Shown here: positions 8,121 to 18,733 of the stretch, one piece after another
How positions within the stretch are numbered: position 1 is the first letter of the stretch
Layout: the number at the start of each line of letters is the position of its first letter
Source: Desulfoprunum benzoelyticum
Lineage (GTDB): Bacteria > Desulfobacterota > Desulfobulbia > Desulfobulbales > Desulfocapsaceae
DNA: 64,000 nucleotides
Direction: 5' to 3'
NCBI RefSeq assembly: GCF_014201505.1
Contig: NZ_JACHEO010000008.1
Coordinates: 62,001-126,000, forward strand
Notes under the pieces: generated by a model
What the model saw: the letters and a program-made list of their open reading frames with translations, nothing else
What the model was told of the DNA's origin: nothing
Database searches by the model: none
Program-made: the position numbers and the translations under genes

Positions 8121-9008
8121 TCAGCGGCCGAGGAGGTCGAGAAAGTCAGGCAACCGATCTTTCCAGCCAATGGCGAGGATGACGATGCCATTGGCGATCG
8201 GCGCGATTTCCCTGATGAAATCGGCGCCGATGGTCAACCCGGCATCCTGCTTCACCGGGGCATCCATCATTTTCTTCAGATACTCCTGGGGGATCGACGG
8301 CACCCCCTTGAGGTTATTGAGGTAGCGGATCATCGTCACCGACTTGAGCAGCATCACCGAGAGGTAGAGATTGATCCCCGTCTCCTCGGCAACCGGCAGA
8401 AACTGTTCGATGATATTGATGTCGTAGGTCGGCCCGAGACAGACCGACGACACCCCGAACTCCTGCATTCGACGGATAAGGTCGATCTGGTCGCGATTGC
8501 GGCTGGCATCGTCGGAAAGCTCGAGCGAGACCCCGATGCGGAGCGAAGCCGCCCCGTCGAGCTTCTCGCCGCCGAGATCATGGCCGGCGTTCAACGACGA
8601 GGCGCACTTGAGCATCGTCCGCAGATCGAGGTCGCCGCTGGTTCTGGCGACCGGCTGGTCGCCCTCCGCCGGATCGTGCCCCTCCCGGATCACGATGTCG
8701 GTGATGCCGAGCGCCGAGGCCCCGAGCAGATCGCCCTGGAAGGAGATCCGGTTGCGGTCCCGCCCATTGACCACCATGACCGGCTCGATGCCTTTCTCCT
8801 TCAAGGCCAGACAGGGGGCGAGCGGCGACATCCGCATGATCGCGTGTTCGCTGTCCGTCACCCGGATCGAATCGACCCGGCCCCTGAGGCTCAGCGCCGA
8901 TTCGACAAAACCTTGGAGATTGGTCCCTTTTGGTGGATCAATTTCGGCAGCAAGGTAATACGGTTTATCGCTCTTGCGGCCTGTGTCCGATCGATGTGCA
9001 GCTTCCAT
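8121..9008 (-). CDS. MetF-like methylenetetrahydrofolate reductase paralogue
   Basis: The product is a 295-residue MetF-family TIM barrel with LAAEIDPPKGTN at the position of the conserved acidic residue, then RDRNRISFQGDLLGASALG and IREGHDPAEGDQP. AGGAGG stands four bases before the ATG at 9008, so this is probably the first gene of the operon. It differs from the metF at the window start, which sits next to metV. A second copy at the head of the operon could be an alternative catalytic subunit or could have changed substrate. The sequence does not decide between these. Confidence 0.85.
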   Translation of the reverse strand: MEAAHRSDTGRKSDKPYYLAAEIDPPKGTNLQGFVESALSLRGRVDSIRVTDSEHAIMRMSPLAPCLALKEKGIEPVMVVNGRDRNRISFQGDLLGASALGITDIVIREGHDPAEGDQPVARTSGDLDLRTMLKCASSLNAGHDLGGEKLDGAASLRIGVSLELSDDASRNRDQIDLIRRMQEFGVSSVCLGPTYDINIIEQFLPVAEETGINLYLSVMLLKSVTMIRYLNNLKGVPSIPQEYLKKMMDAPVKQDAGLTIGADFIREIAPIANGIVILAIGWKDRLPDFLDLLGR

Positions 9009-9530
9009 TGAACCTCCTGTACAGTGAGCAATGCCCGACGGGCCTTCTGCCGGATGTCATGATGCGGCCGTGCTTTTCCGATCGATCTGGAAGGTCATGG
9101 CACGGCGCTCCTCGCCGACCATTCAATCATTTTTTCTTAATATATATTTCAACAACAATCATTGTAAACATGATCGCGCCGATCGACTCTATCGCCCGCA
9201 GGCTTTGTCGGGACGGTCAGATCCCGGCAATACCAGGATGACGTGGATGCCCATCCCGCGCCCGCACGCTTGCGGGCAGAAATCAACGAAAAAAAAGAAT
9301 TCAGCCTGAACAGGTTCTACCACCCTCCTCGTCCGGAAACGCCGGTACGCAGGAGGTTCCTACCGGTCTATCAAAAAACCATGCAGTATGTTTGATCCGC
9401 TGCCCCGGTGTTCCGGGCAGTACCTACGGATAGAGCCTATGGTGAAAAATCAAATGAAAAAGGGAAAATACACGATCAACTCAAAAATCTTAATCTTCCA
9501 TGCAGCTGAATTGTACCCGCAAAAAAAGGA
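9009..9530. other. Intergenic region upstream of the met/hdr operon
   Basis: About 520 bases hold no convincing gene. The stretch next to the operon includes an AT-rich segment (9121-9170) that could contain the minus-strand promoter, but I could not place -35/-10 or -24/-12 boxes with confidence. No known riboswitch was recognised. Short plus-strand open frames lack family resemblance. Confidence 0.4.
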
Positions 9531-9557
9531 AAATACCACTACAATGGTATTTTTTTC
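9531..9557. terminator. Probable bidirectional intrinsic terminator
   Basis: AAATACCA (9531-9538) pairs perfectly with TGGTATTT (9545-9552) around a six-base loop. A T-run follows on the plus strand and an A-run precedes it, so it has a U-tract in both directions. The stem is AT-rich, so strength is uncertain. Confidence 0.5.
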
Positions 9558-9611
9558 TACACGTCGAAAAAAGACCTTTGCCGGCAGTCCGATCGAAGAC
9601 CGGAAAGAAGA

Positions 9612-9638
9612 ATGGGCCCTCGTTGAAGGAGGGCCCAT
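9612..9638 (-). terminator. Terminator of the malic enzyme gene
   Basis: A perfect 10-bp stem (ATGGGCCCTC with GAGGGCCCAT, 9612-9621 and 9629-9638) with a seven-base loop lies 44 bases after the malic enzyme stop. On the minus strand a TC-rich tract follows. Position, GC-rich stem and tail fit an intrinsic terminator. Confidence 0.65.
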
Positions 9639-9681
9639 GGTCGGAAAATTGTTTGAAAATGAGTGACTTATCGAATCTCAG

Positions 9682-11792
<2,111 letters not shown>

Positions 11793-11857
11793 ACGCTTGA
11801 ACGCTTGAACGCTTGAACGTTTAAACGATTAAACGTTCAAGCGTTGTTCAAACGTTC
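11793..11857. repeat. Palindromic octamer array (period 8, CGNTTRAA-type)
   Basis: Units of eight bases such as CGCTTGAA repeat three times, pass through CGTTTAAA and CGATTAAA, and turn into the complementary CGTTCAAG form, so the array can fold back on itself. It overlaps the 3' end of the minus-strand gene at 11837, whose last codons and stop lie inside it. A related, longer array occurs at 27646-27733. Confidence 0.75.
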
Positions 11858-12946
11858 GCCCTTTATCCGCCGCTTCAAGAGCAGACGGTTGACATAGGTA
11901 AACGGCGCCCGGGCAACCGGGAGATTGCGGTGAAAGGCGACCAGCGGCCGAAACAGCAGATCGAGGACGTGGACGGTCGGAGTAACGCGGTTCAGCCTGC
12001 CGGCACAACCGGCGCAACAGGTGACGAGCACGCGTGCATCCGCCTCGCGGCGACGGCGGTCGGCCCACTGGTCGGAAAGTTCAGGGGCCGCACAGCCGAC
12101 CGTCCCACCTTCGCCGCAACACATCGTCAATCGCCGACTATGTCGCAGCTCGACGAGGGTATGGCCCAGACCGGTGACGATCCCCCGGACCGCCGCCTGG
12201 GTCCGGACATCATCCCGCCCCGGGCAGGGATCGTGGATGCTCACCGCCCGGCTCGCCCCGGCAGCGACCCCCTTCGCCAGCCCGTGCAGGTGAAGGGGTT
12301 GGTAGACCGTCTGCACGGTCAGCCCTTGGCCGTACTGAGAGAAAATCGTGGTGCAATTCGGGCAGGCGGTCAGGACGGTCCTGACCCCATGTTCGACGAG
12401 CCGGTCGCGGATCGTTCCGAAAGCGGCCTGGAAATGTGCGGTCCGCCCCAGGTCGTGGGAAGGTTTGCCACAGCAGGCAAGGACTATGCCGAGCGACGGC
12501 ACGATCCGACGGAGCTGACGATACAACTCCAGGGTGACGGCCGGCCGGGTGCCGGGGAGGGTACAGCCCGGAAACAGCACGGTATCGCACCCTGGCGGAA
12601 CGACGTATTGGGTAAAGAGGGCAGACCCGCCCAGGGACTCGTAGCGAAGGATGGAACGATACGGTTTCGACTCAAAGTCCCCGTCCTCGACGTGACGACG
12701 ACGGATATCGAGAAACAGCGCGCCGGGATCAAGTTTTTCCGGACACACCGCCGCACATAGCCCGCACAGGCTGCATTGGTAGGCGATCTGCCGCCCCTGC
12801 GGCGAGGTGAAGTCGAAACGGGCCGCGATCGTGCCCGGTGTGCCGTGCTGCGACAGAAAGGCGCAATTCGTCAGACAGGCGCCGCAATCGGTGCAGTCCT
12901 CCCGCATCCGTTCCAGCGCCGAGGCCAGGGGCGGTCTGCTCATCAT
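11837..12946 (-). CDS. CCG-domain iron-sulfur oxidoreductase (HdrD/GlpC-like)
   Basis: The 369-residue protein begins with two [4Fe-4S] ferredoxin motifs (CTDCGACLTNC near 18 and CSLCGLCAAVCP near 58). Two CCG-type domains follow (LFPGCTL to CCGKPSHD, then HDPCPGR to MCCGEGG and CCAGC). This is the HdrD/GlpC layout, usually an electron-accepting Fe-S subunit. The gene overlaps the rhodanese gene by four bases (ATGA) and therefore belongs with the rhodanese and the MauE-like protein. A role in periplasm-linked sulfur or thiol redox is inference. The C-terminal residues ERLNNA are encoded by the octamer repeat array, suggesting the array altered the tail. Confidence 0.85.
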   Translation of the reverse strand: MMSRPPLASALERMREDCTDCGACLTNCAFLSQHGTPGTIAARFDFTSPQGRQIAYQCSLCGLCAAVCPEKLDPGALFLDIRRRHVEDGDFESKPYRSILRYESLGGSALFTQYVVPPGCDTVLFPGCTLPGTRPAVTLELYRQLRRIVPSLGIVLACCGKPSHDLGRTAHFQAAFGTIRDRLVEHGVRTVLTACPNCTTIFSQYGQGLTVQTVYQPLHLHGLAKGVAAGASRAVSIHDPCPGRDDVRTQAAVRGIVTGLGHTLVELRHSRRLTMCCGEGGTVGCAAPELSDQWADRRRREADARVLVTCCAGCAGRLNRVTPTVHVLDLLFRPLVAFHRNLPVARAPFTYVNRLLLKRRIKGERLNNA

Positions 12947-13485
12947 CGCACGGAATCGACCGGATGGCCGGCACCCTTCCAGGCAAAGATGCCGCCCGGA
13001 TGACGGAATACGTTGGTGTATCCGAGTTTTTTCGCCCAGACGGCGCCGTTATGACTGCGGGTGCATTTGACGAAACCGCAATAGACCACGATCGTCCTGT
13101 TCAGATCGGGGCCGAGCAGGGCCTTGAAATCGTCGACGCTCTTGCCGTCGGTCTCCCTGGCGTCCCATTCCTTCATGTCCGGGATCGGGAACAGAAACTG
13201 CTTCGCCCCGGGGATGTGATTCTTGTTATAGGAATCGGCAAGGGGCATGGTGTCGATGATCAGCACATCCTTGCCGGCATCGATCATCCCCTTCAACTCG
13301 TCGGTGGTGACAAGGCCGTACCCGCCCTGCTGGACCTCCCGGGTCAGCTTCACCGCCTCCTGTTCCCTGGAAACCTCTTCCTTGAATTTGCCCGTGCCAA
13401 AGGCAAAGGCCGAAACACTCACGCCAAGAAGAAGAAAACCAACCAGCAATCCCTGCAACATCCCTGTTTTCCGTACCACGTGCAT
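12943..13485 (-). CDS. Exported rhodanese-domain protein
   Basis: The 180-residue product starts with a hydrophobic signal sequence (MLQGLLVGFLLLGVSVSAFA) and continues into a rhodanese domain: VLIIDTMPLADSYNKNHIPGA, then the active-site loop VVYCGFVKCTRSH. The catalytic cysteine would be that of VYCG, so transfer of sulfane sulfur in the periplasm is plausible. The frame is open upstream, but the ATG at 13485 gives the signal peptide and is preferred. It lies 17 bases after the MauE-like gene and overlaps the CCG gene. Confidence 0.85.
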   Translation of the reverse strand: MHVVRKTGMLQGLLVGFLLLGVSVSAFAFGTGKFKEEVSREQEAVKLTREVQQGGYGLVTTDELKGMIDAGKDVLIIDTMPLADSYNKNHIPGAKQFLFPIPDMKEWDARETDGKSVDDFKALLGPDLNRTIVVYCGFVKCTRSHNGAVWAKKLGYTNVFRHPGGIFAWKGAGHPVDSVR

Positions 13486-13502
13486 CTCCTTGATATAAAC
13501 GG

Positions 13503-13994
13503 TTATCGTTCCAGACGACCGGCCCGCAACCGGCCCCGATCGCGACTCCAATAGACAAACGCCACCGCCGCCATCATCACCGCATCCCTGGCCAGGGCGG
13601 TCCTGAGGCTCTTGTAGGCCTGCTCCGGGTCTTCGGGCCCGAAACAGCCGCAGTCGATATCCAGGCCCAGGTGGATCCCGTAGCCGAGAACGGCGATGAA
13701 CAACACCAGCATGACGGTGATGGCCGAAAGGCTGCCACGAATGGCGAACAGAAGGCCGACCCCGGCGGCCAGTTCGGCAAGCGGCAGGATTACCGCCGCC
13801 GGCAGCACCAGCGCGTCGGGTAGCAGACCAAAACCGCCGATGATCTCGGCAAAAGCCGCCGGACCCATGAGTTTGATTACTCCGGAGTAGATGAAGATGC
13901 CGCCAAGGACCAGCCGGACGCCGAACTCCAGCACCGGGAGTCGAAAGCCGGCCGTCCCCGGGCACCACCCAACACTTTCATCCGTCTTCACCAT
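13503..13994 (-). CDS. MauE/DoxX-like membrane protein
   Basis: The 163-residue protein has about four hydrophobic helices and begins its core with VRLVLGGIFIYSGVIKLMGP, the DoxX/MauE signature. The motif DIDCGCFGPEDPE is typical of MauE-like proteins involved in disulfide or thiol chemistry at the membrane. AAGGGGG precedes the ATG at 13994; the longer upstream frame has no comparable site. It heads a three-gene unit with an exported rhodanese and a CCG-domain Fe-S protein. Confidence 0.8.
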   Translation of the reverse strand: MVKTDESVGWCPGTAGFRLPVLEFGVRLVLGGIFIYSGVIKLMGPAAFAEIIGGFGLLPDALVLPAAVILPLAELAAGVGLLFAIRGSLSAITVMLVLFIAVLGYGIHLGLDIDCGCFGPEDPEQAYKSLRTALARDAVMMAAVAFVYWSRDRGRLRAGRLER

Positions 13995-14351
13995 TAACCC
14001 CCTTGCCGAACGTTTCCCGCGGATGTTGCCGATATCGATCCAGGGCCTGTCCCGACCCGGGATGCGCCCATTTGACCCATGTTTTTCCACATTGTCAAAT
14101 AGTTAATTCCGATCAGTAAGCCGGTAACATATAGATTTTACTTTTATTCACAGACAAGGAAAAGCGCTGCCAAGGCGACGCCCCTGCCGGGAGCGATGCG
14201 GGACCGGGTGAACCGGCTGCAGCTCCCGGCTGCGGTCGGGAAGAAGAATAAACAGTGTGACGAAGATGAAGCGGGGGAGCAACTCGCCGGCAGGGAAGGT
14301 CGCACCGGGTTAAATCGTGACGGTAAAGATGGGTCGCGATACGACCTTGTC
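13995..14351. other. Intergenic gap inside the minus-strand gene block
   Basis: No supportable gene lies in these 357 bases. The part next to the MauE-like gene (14090-14160) is AT-rich and probably contains its promoter, so the rhodanese unit may be transcribed separately from the ABC/glycosyltransferase operon. The GC-rich remainder shows several short inverted repeats but no clear terminator. Confidence 0.4.
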
Positions 14352-15041
14352 TCACCCCCTGTTCCATTCCTTGACGATCTCCCGCAGCGCCCGATTGGTC
14401 GTGGCCGCATGCGACACCGGATGGTCGGCGTATTTCCTGAGGTCATCGACCGTATCGATATCGCTCAGGGTCGGCAGCAATTGGACATCCAGTCCATAGC
14501 GGCCGCAGAGCTGCAGCGTTGCCGCCAGCACCCGGCCGCTGCTCCACGGCACCTCCTCGAAGAGCTCCGGGCGGAACCGGTCGCGCCGCAGAGCGATCAG
14601 GCAGTAGCCGCCGTCGGAGGCCGGAGCCAGGACGACATCATGGGCGGTCTGGGCCCGGGCCGCCTCGGTCAGCATGGCGCCGTGAAGGGCGGGGATATCG
14701 CTGCCGACGAGCATCACCCGGTTCATCCCCTCGGCAAAACAGTGGGCAAAGCCTGCCGCCATCCTCTCGCCGATATCGCCGCCGCTCTGGGGAACGACCT
14801 TGACGGCGGCATCGACCCAGGCCGCCGGCAGGGCGCCATCCCCCCGATCGTCATGGAACAGGTACAGCGGCAGACCGCTGGCGCGGACGGCGGCGAGAAC
14901 ATCGGTGACCATCGCCTGGTACAGGGTACAGGCCTGGCGCTCGCCGATGGCGGCGGCAAGCCGGGTCTTGACCCGGCCGGGAATCGGCACCCTGACGAAC
15001 AGGGCGACTACGGATTGTGCGTCTTGATCTACGGTCGTCAT
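14352..15041 (-). CDS. GT-A-fold glycosyltransferase-like protein (DUF2064, TIGR04282 type)
   Basis: The 229-residue product has FVRVPIPGRVKTRLAAAIGE at its N-terminus, the hallmark of the family named rSAM/selenodomain-associated transferase 1. GSDIPAL and LAPASDGGYCLIALR follow. These resemble nucleotidyl- or glycosyltransferases of GT-A fold; the substrate is not known. The start at 15041 overlaps the stop of the next transferase as ATGA. In many genomes the two transferases occur side by side, as here. Confidence 0.82.
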   Translation of the reverse strand: MTTVDQDAQSVVALFVRVPIPGRVKTRLAAAIGERQACTLYQAMVTDVLAAVRASGLPLYLFHDDRGDGALPAAWVDAAVKVVPQSGGDIGERMAAGFAHCFAEGMNRVMLVGSDIPALHGAMLTEAARAQTAHDVVLAPASDGGYCLIALRRDRFRPELFEEVPWSSGRVLAATLQLCGRYGLDVQLLPTLSDIDTVDDLRKYADHPVSHAATTNRALREIVKEWNRG

Positions 15042-16144
15042 TTTCGGTCTTTCCTTAACAGAGAGAAGATTGGTGATTCCGTCAAGCGGAACCACAAGGT
15101 CAGCACCCCCATGTACCAGACGAAGCACCCCAGGCCGACGACGGCGTCGACCGGCCGGCAGGCAAGGACAGGGGCAACGAAACGGTCATGCAGCTCGAGC
15201 AGGGGGGTCCGATGCGCCCTCCGGCCCGACTGCAGACAGACATCGACGAAAAAAAACGGCTGCCAGGCGTTCTGCCGGGCGTAGCGCCCGAGACGGTAAA
15301 ATACCCGCACCGTCCCGGCCCAGCCCCAGTCGCATCGGATCATCGACCACAGCAGCGCGAAGAACGGCGACAGCCGCAGGCGGCCGGTCGCCCGTTGCTC
15401 CCGGTAGACGCCGGGGGCACGGGCAAAAAAAGAATCCATGCCGATACTGTACATCGCCATCATGATCCCCATCAACAGATAGCGGCGATGAAAACCCTCC
15501 GTCTCGAACCGCCGGGCCGAGGTCCCGATCTCTCCCGGCAGGGTCGTCCATACCCCGCTGCGGCGGATCTCCTCGGCGAGACGCTGGTCTTCGAGGTAGG
15601 GCAGACTTTCGTCGAAACCGCCAAGCTCGCGGAAAAACTCCCGGGACAACAACATCCCCTGGTCGCCGTTGGTGGTGTTGACCCGATTGAGGGCGGTCTT
15701 GGCCTCGAGGTAGCGGTAGGCCAGGCCCCGCCCCGCCGTCGTCCGCTGGAAACGCAGCGAAAAATGGCCGGCGACGCGAGGGGTGGCCGCGACCGCCCGT
15801 TGCAGGGCGGCGACGGCGCCGGCCAGCAGATCGGCCTCCGGCAGGCGCGAATCGGCGTGGAGAAAGAGCAACCATGCGCCGCGGGCCGCAGTCGCGGCCG
15901 CGTTCATCTGCGCCCCCCGCCCCCGTCGGGCGGCGACGAAGCGTCCCCCCGCCGCCTCCACGATCTCCCGGGTGCCGTCGGTCGAGCCGCCGTCACCGAC
16001 GACGATCTCAAAGGCCAGCCCCTGCTGCCGCCGCAGATCGGCCAACAGCGACGGCAGGATCCCGGCCTCGTCGAGGGCGGGAATGATGATCGACAGCAGC
16101 GGCGACGCCACCGCTGCCGGCCCATCGGCCGTCGGCCCGGTCAT
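15038..16144 (-). CDS. Family 2 glycosyltransferase-like protein (TIGR04283 type), C-terminally extended
   Basis: The 368-residue protein opens with a classic GT2 domain: LSIIIPALDEAGILPSLL, IVVGDGGSTDGT, then LFLHADSRLP. It matches the family called rSAM/selenodomain-associated transferase 2, whose usual length is about 230 residues. Roughly 130 extra residues at the C-terminus include hydrophobic segments and may tether it to the membrane. The ATG at 16144 overlaps the ABC ATPase stop as ATGA, fixing the start. Its product is unknown. Confidence 0.82.
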   Translation of the reverse strand: MTGPTADGPAAVASPLLSIIIPALDEAGILPSLLADLRRQQGLAFEIVVGDGGSTDGTREIVEAAGGRFVAARRGRGAQMNAAATAARGAWLLFLHADSRLPEADLLAGAVAALQRAVAATPRVAGHFSLRFQRTTAGRGLAYRYLEAKTALNRVNTTNGDQGMLLSREFFRELGGFDESLPYLEDQRLAEEIRRSGVWTTLPGEIGTSARRFETEGFHRRYLLMGIMMAMYSIGMDSFFARAPGVYREQRATGRLRLSPFFALLWSMIRCDWGWAGTVRVFYRLGRYARQNAWQPFFFVDVCLQSGRRAHRTPLLELHDRFVAPVLACRPVDAVVGLGCFVWYMGVLTLWFRLTESPIFSLLRKDRK

Positions 16145-16926
16145 GTCCGCAGCCATTGGCGCAACCGCGAGCAGCACGCCTGGAAGCGGCCGTCGCCGCG
16201 GTCGCGGGGGCGAGCCAGATCGATCGTCAGCTCCTCCCGGATCCGCCCGCCGTTCCGCTCCAGCACCACGACCCGGTCGGCGATGACCACCGCCTCCTGG
16301 ACGTCATGGGTGACGAAGAGGATGGTCTGCCGCCGCCGGCGCACCAGATCCAGCAGCAGCTCCTGCATCTCCTCCCGGGCCTGGGCGTCGAGCGCCCCGA
16401 AGGGTTCGTCCATCAGCAGCAGGCGGGGGAAGCGGATCAGCACCCGGGCCAGGGCCACCCGCTGTTTCATCCCGCCGGACAGGGCCTGGGGCAGGTAGTC
16501 GCCGCAATCCTGGAGGCCGACCAGATCGAGAATGCGGTCGACCTCCCGCTGCCGCTGTTGCCGCGGCCAGTGCTGACCGGTCAGGCCGAAGCCGATATTC
16601 TCGCGCACCGTCAGCCAGGGGAAGAGGGCGTCCTCCTGAAAGACGACGCCCCGATCCGGCCCCGGCCGCTGTATCGGTCGACCGTCGAGGCGGCACCGGC
16701 CGGCGGTGGGGGCGAGAAACCCGGCGACGATCTTCAGCAGGGTCGACTTGCCGCAGCCGCTGCGGCCGATCAGGCACACCAGTTCGCCTTCCCGCACCGT
16801 CAGCGTCAGCTCGCGCAGCACCGGGACGACCGCGCCGTCATGGACGAAATGGTGGCTCAGGCCGGTGATTTCGAGGATGACGGGGCGACCGGCCGTCTCC
16901 AGCTCGCCATGCGTCGCCGGGATCAT
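16141..16926 (-). CDS. NitT/TauT-family ABC transporter ATP-binding protein
   Basis: The 261-residue ATPase has Walker A (GRSGCGKST), Q-loop region ([12 protein letters not shown]), signature LSGGMKQR, Walker B ([12 protein letters not shown]) and a switch histidine (FVTHDVQEA). These are diagnostic for the SsuB/TauB/ThiZ group. It overlaps the permease by four bases (16923-16926) and the GT2 gene by four (16141-16144). With the permease and binding protein it forms a complete importer of a small organic anion or cofactor precursor; the substrate cannot be read from sequence. Confidence 0.92.
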   Translation of the reverse strand: MIPATHGELETAGRPVILEITGLSHHFVHDGAVVPVLRELTLTVREGELVCLIGRSGCGKSTLLKIVAGFLAPTAGRCRLDGRPIQRPGPDRGVVFQEDALFPWLTVRENIGFGLTGQHWPRQQRQREVDRILDLVGLQDCGDYLPQALSGGMKQRVALARVLIRFPRLLLMDEPFGALDAQAREEMQELLLDLVRRRRQTILFVTHDVQEAVVIADRVVVLERNGGRIREELTIDLARPRDRGDGRFQACCSRLRQWLRT

Positions 16927-17705
16927 CGCTGCCGCCTCGCGCTCTTGAACAACAGGCGCAGCCCCGCCACCAGCAGGCGATCGCAGACCCGGCCGATGAC
17001 GGCGATGAGGATGATGCCGACGAGGATGATATCGGTCTGGCCGAGCATCCGCGCATCGATGATCACCGCCCCCAGGCCGTCCGGCACCCCGGTCAGCTCG
17101 CCCAGCACCAGGTAGGCCCAGGCGATGCCCATCCCCAGGCGCAGGCCGGTGATGATATTGGGCATGGCCATCGGCAGGAGGATGGCGAAGACCCCGCGCA
17201 GCCGCGACACGCCGAGCATGGCCCCGGCCTGGTAGTAGATCGGGGCCACCAGCCGGGCCCCGGTCAGGGCATTCTGATAGATCGGAAAAAAGGCGGCCAG
17301 GGCGACGAGGAACACCGTGGTCTTGATGCCGATCCCGAACCAGATCAGGGCCAGCGGCAGCCAGCAGATGCCGGGCACCGCCCGCAGACCGGCGACGGAA
17401 CTGGCGACCAGACGATTGACCAGGGCCAGGCGGCCGGAACAGATGCCCAGCGGGATGCCGAGGCCGGCGGCGATGGCGAATCCGAGCAGCACCCGGACCA
17501 GCGAGGCGGCGAGATCGCCGGCGAAACGCCCGGCATAGGGGCCGTCACCGGGGCTACCAAAGATGTAGTTCAGGCCGGAATCGAACACCGTCGCCGGCGA
17601 CGGCAGCAGATAGCCCGGCGCCAGGCCGGAGGCACTCAGCCCGAACCACAGGCTCAGGGCCGCCAGCGGCAGCAGCAGCGACTGCAGCACCTCCTTGCCC
17701 GCCAT
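16923..17705 (-). CDS. NitT/TauT-family ABC transporter permease
   Basis: The 260-residue product has about six membrane helices and the family EAA-like loop (PIYYQAGAMLGVSRLRG). Its N-terminus is SLLLPLAALSLWFG followed by GYLLPSPATVF, typical of SsuC/TauC permeases. The ATG at 17705 (MAGKEVL) is chosen because the upstream open frame is antisense to the binding-protein gene. It lies 40 bases after the binding protein and overlaps the ATPase. Confidence 0.9.
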   Translation of the reverse strand: MAGKEVLQSLLLPLAALSLWFGLSASGLAPGYLLPSPATVFDSGLNYIFGSPGDGPYAGRFAGDLAASLVRVLLGFAIAAGLGIPLGICSGRLALVNRLVASSVAGLRAVPGICWLPLALIWFGIGIKTTVFLVALAAFFPIYQNALTGARLVAPIYYQAGAMLGVSRLRGVFAILLPMAMPNIITGLRLGMGIAWAYLVLGELTGVPDGLGAVIIDARMLGQTDIILVGIILIAVIGRVCDRLLVAGLRLLFKSARRQR

Positions 17706-17745
17706 CGTTCCCCTGGCCCCGTTCACCCCGCTTCTCCCAGCCGCA

Positions 17746-18729
17746 TCACCGCCCTTCGCCTCCGCCCCGCACCTGCTCCGATCGCGGCCGCAGGTCGACA
17801 CTGCCGACAAAGCGCAGGTCGAAGAGCTTGTCATAGTCGGGCTGGCGATCGATGATTCCCAACGCCTGCATCCGCTTGCCCAGGGCCCTGGCCCGACCGA
17901 TGAATTCGGCATCGATCGCCCAGGCCAGCTCGATATTACCTGCCGCTTGATCGAGCACGGCGCGCGGCGTACCGAAGGACTCGGCCCTGGCCAGCCAGCG
18001 ATCCCGATCCTGACGCAGCGCCTCGGTGGCCCCGGCATGGGCGTTCACCAGCCGCTGCACCGCCGCGGGCTGCCGCTCGATCATCGCCCGGGTGACAAGC
18101 AGGGCGGCATTGATCGTCCCCACCGCCCCATCGTAATAGGGATAGGAAAGGATCCGGCCGTAGCCCTGGGCCACCGCCACCGAGGGAAACGGCTCACCGG
18201 AGAGGAAGGCGTCGATCGCCCCCTGGGCCAGGGCCGTCGCCATATCGAAAAAATCGATCCGCACCAGCGTGACGTCCTGGGTCGGCGACAGGCCGGCCGC
18301 CTCCAGGGTCTCGCGCAGCAGGATCTCGTGCATCGTCCCGGGGACATAGCCGATCCTCTTTCCCCGAAGATCGGCGATGATCCGCACCGGACCGTCGCTG
18401 CGGACCACCAGGGCCGAGGCCTTGTGGCACAGGGCGGCGACCACCACCACCGGCTGACCCATGACCGCCGACTGGATCGCGTGGGCCACGGTCGTGCCGG
18501 TCATGTCGAGGCTGCCGGCGAGCAGAGCGGTCTTCTGATCGGCCGGGTTGGTGAAGGCGAAGACCTCAACCGTATCGCCGGCGGCGAGATGGTCCCGGTA
18601 GAAGAACGGCTGGATGGTCTGGGCGGTCTTCCAGGTACCGACCCGGAAATGCCCGCCATGAGCGACCTGACTCTGGCCGAACACGATACAGGCGGCCAGC
18701 ACCGCGATCACCAACCGCAGCACGGTCAT
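17746..18729 (-). CDS. ABC transporter substrate-binding protein (SsuA/TauA/ThiY type)
   Basis: The 327-residue product starts with a signal peptide (MTVLRLVIAVLAACIVFGQS), then FRVGTWKTAQTIQPFFYRD, the start of a type II periplasmic-binding fold. DLRGKRIGYVPGTMHEILLR and FLSGEPFPSVA are also typical. TGAGG just before the ATG at 18729 overlaps the end of the radical SAM gene, from which it is four bases away, so the enzyme and the uptake protein are translated together. This pairing suggests the imported compound is a substrate or product of the radical SAM enzyme (inference). Confidence 0.88.
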   Translation of the reverse strand: MTVLRLVIAVLAACIVFGQSQVAHGGHFRVGTWKTAQTIQPFFYRDHLAAGDTVEVFAFTNPADQKTALLAGSLDMTGTTVAHAIQSAVMGQPVVVVAALCHKASALVVRSDGPVRIIADLRGKRIGYVPGTMHEILLRETLEAAGLSPTQDVTLVRIDFFDMATALAQGAIDAFLSGEPFPSVAVAQGYGRILSYPYYDGAVGTINAALLVTRAMIERQPAAVQRLVNAHAGATEALRQDRDRWLARAESFGTPRAVLDQAAGNIELAWAIDAEFIGRARALGKRMQALGIIDRQPDYDKLFDLRFVGSVDLRPRSEQVRGGGEGR

Positions 18730-18733
18730 AACC

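Noticed and set aside
6537-9011. An 824-codon plus-strand open frame opposite the kinase and MetF paralogue
   Set aside because: It spans two genes on the other strand that have strong motifs, so it is a shadow.
9388-9666. Small plus-strand gene downstream of the met/hdr promoter region
   Set aside because: The open frame runs through two terminator-like hairpins, has no family resemblance, and no convincing Shine-Dalgarno was seen.
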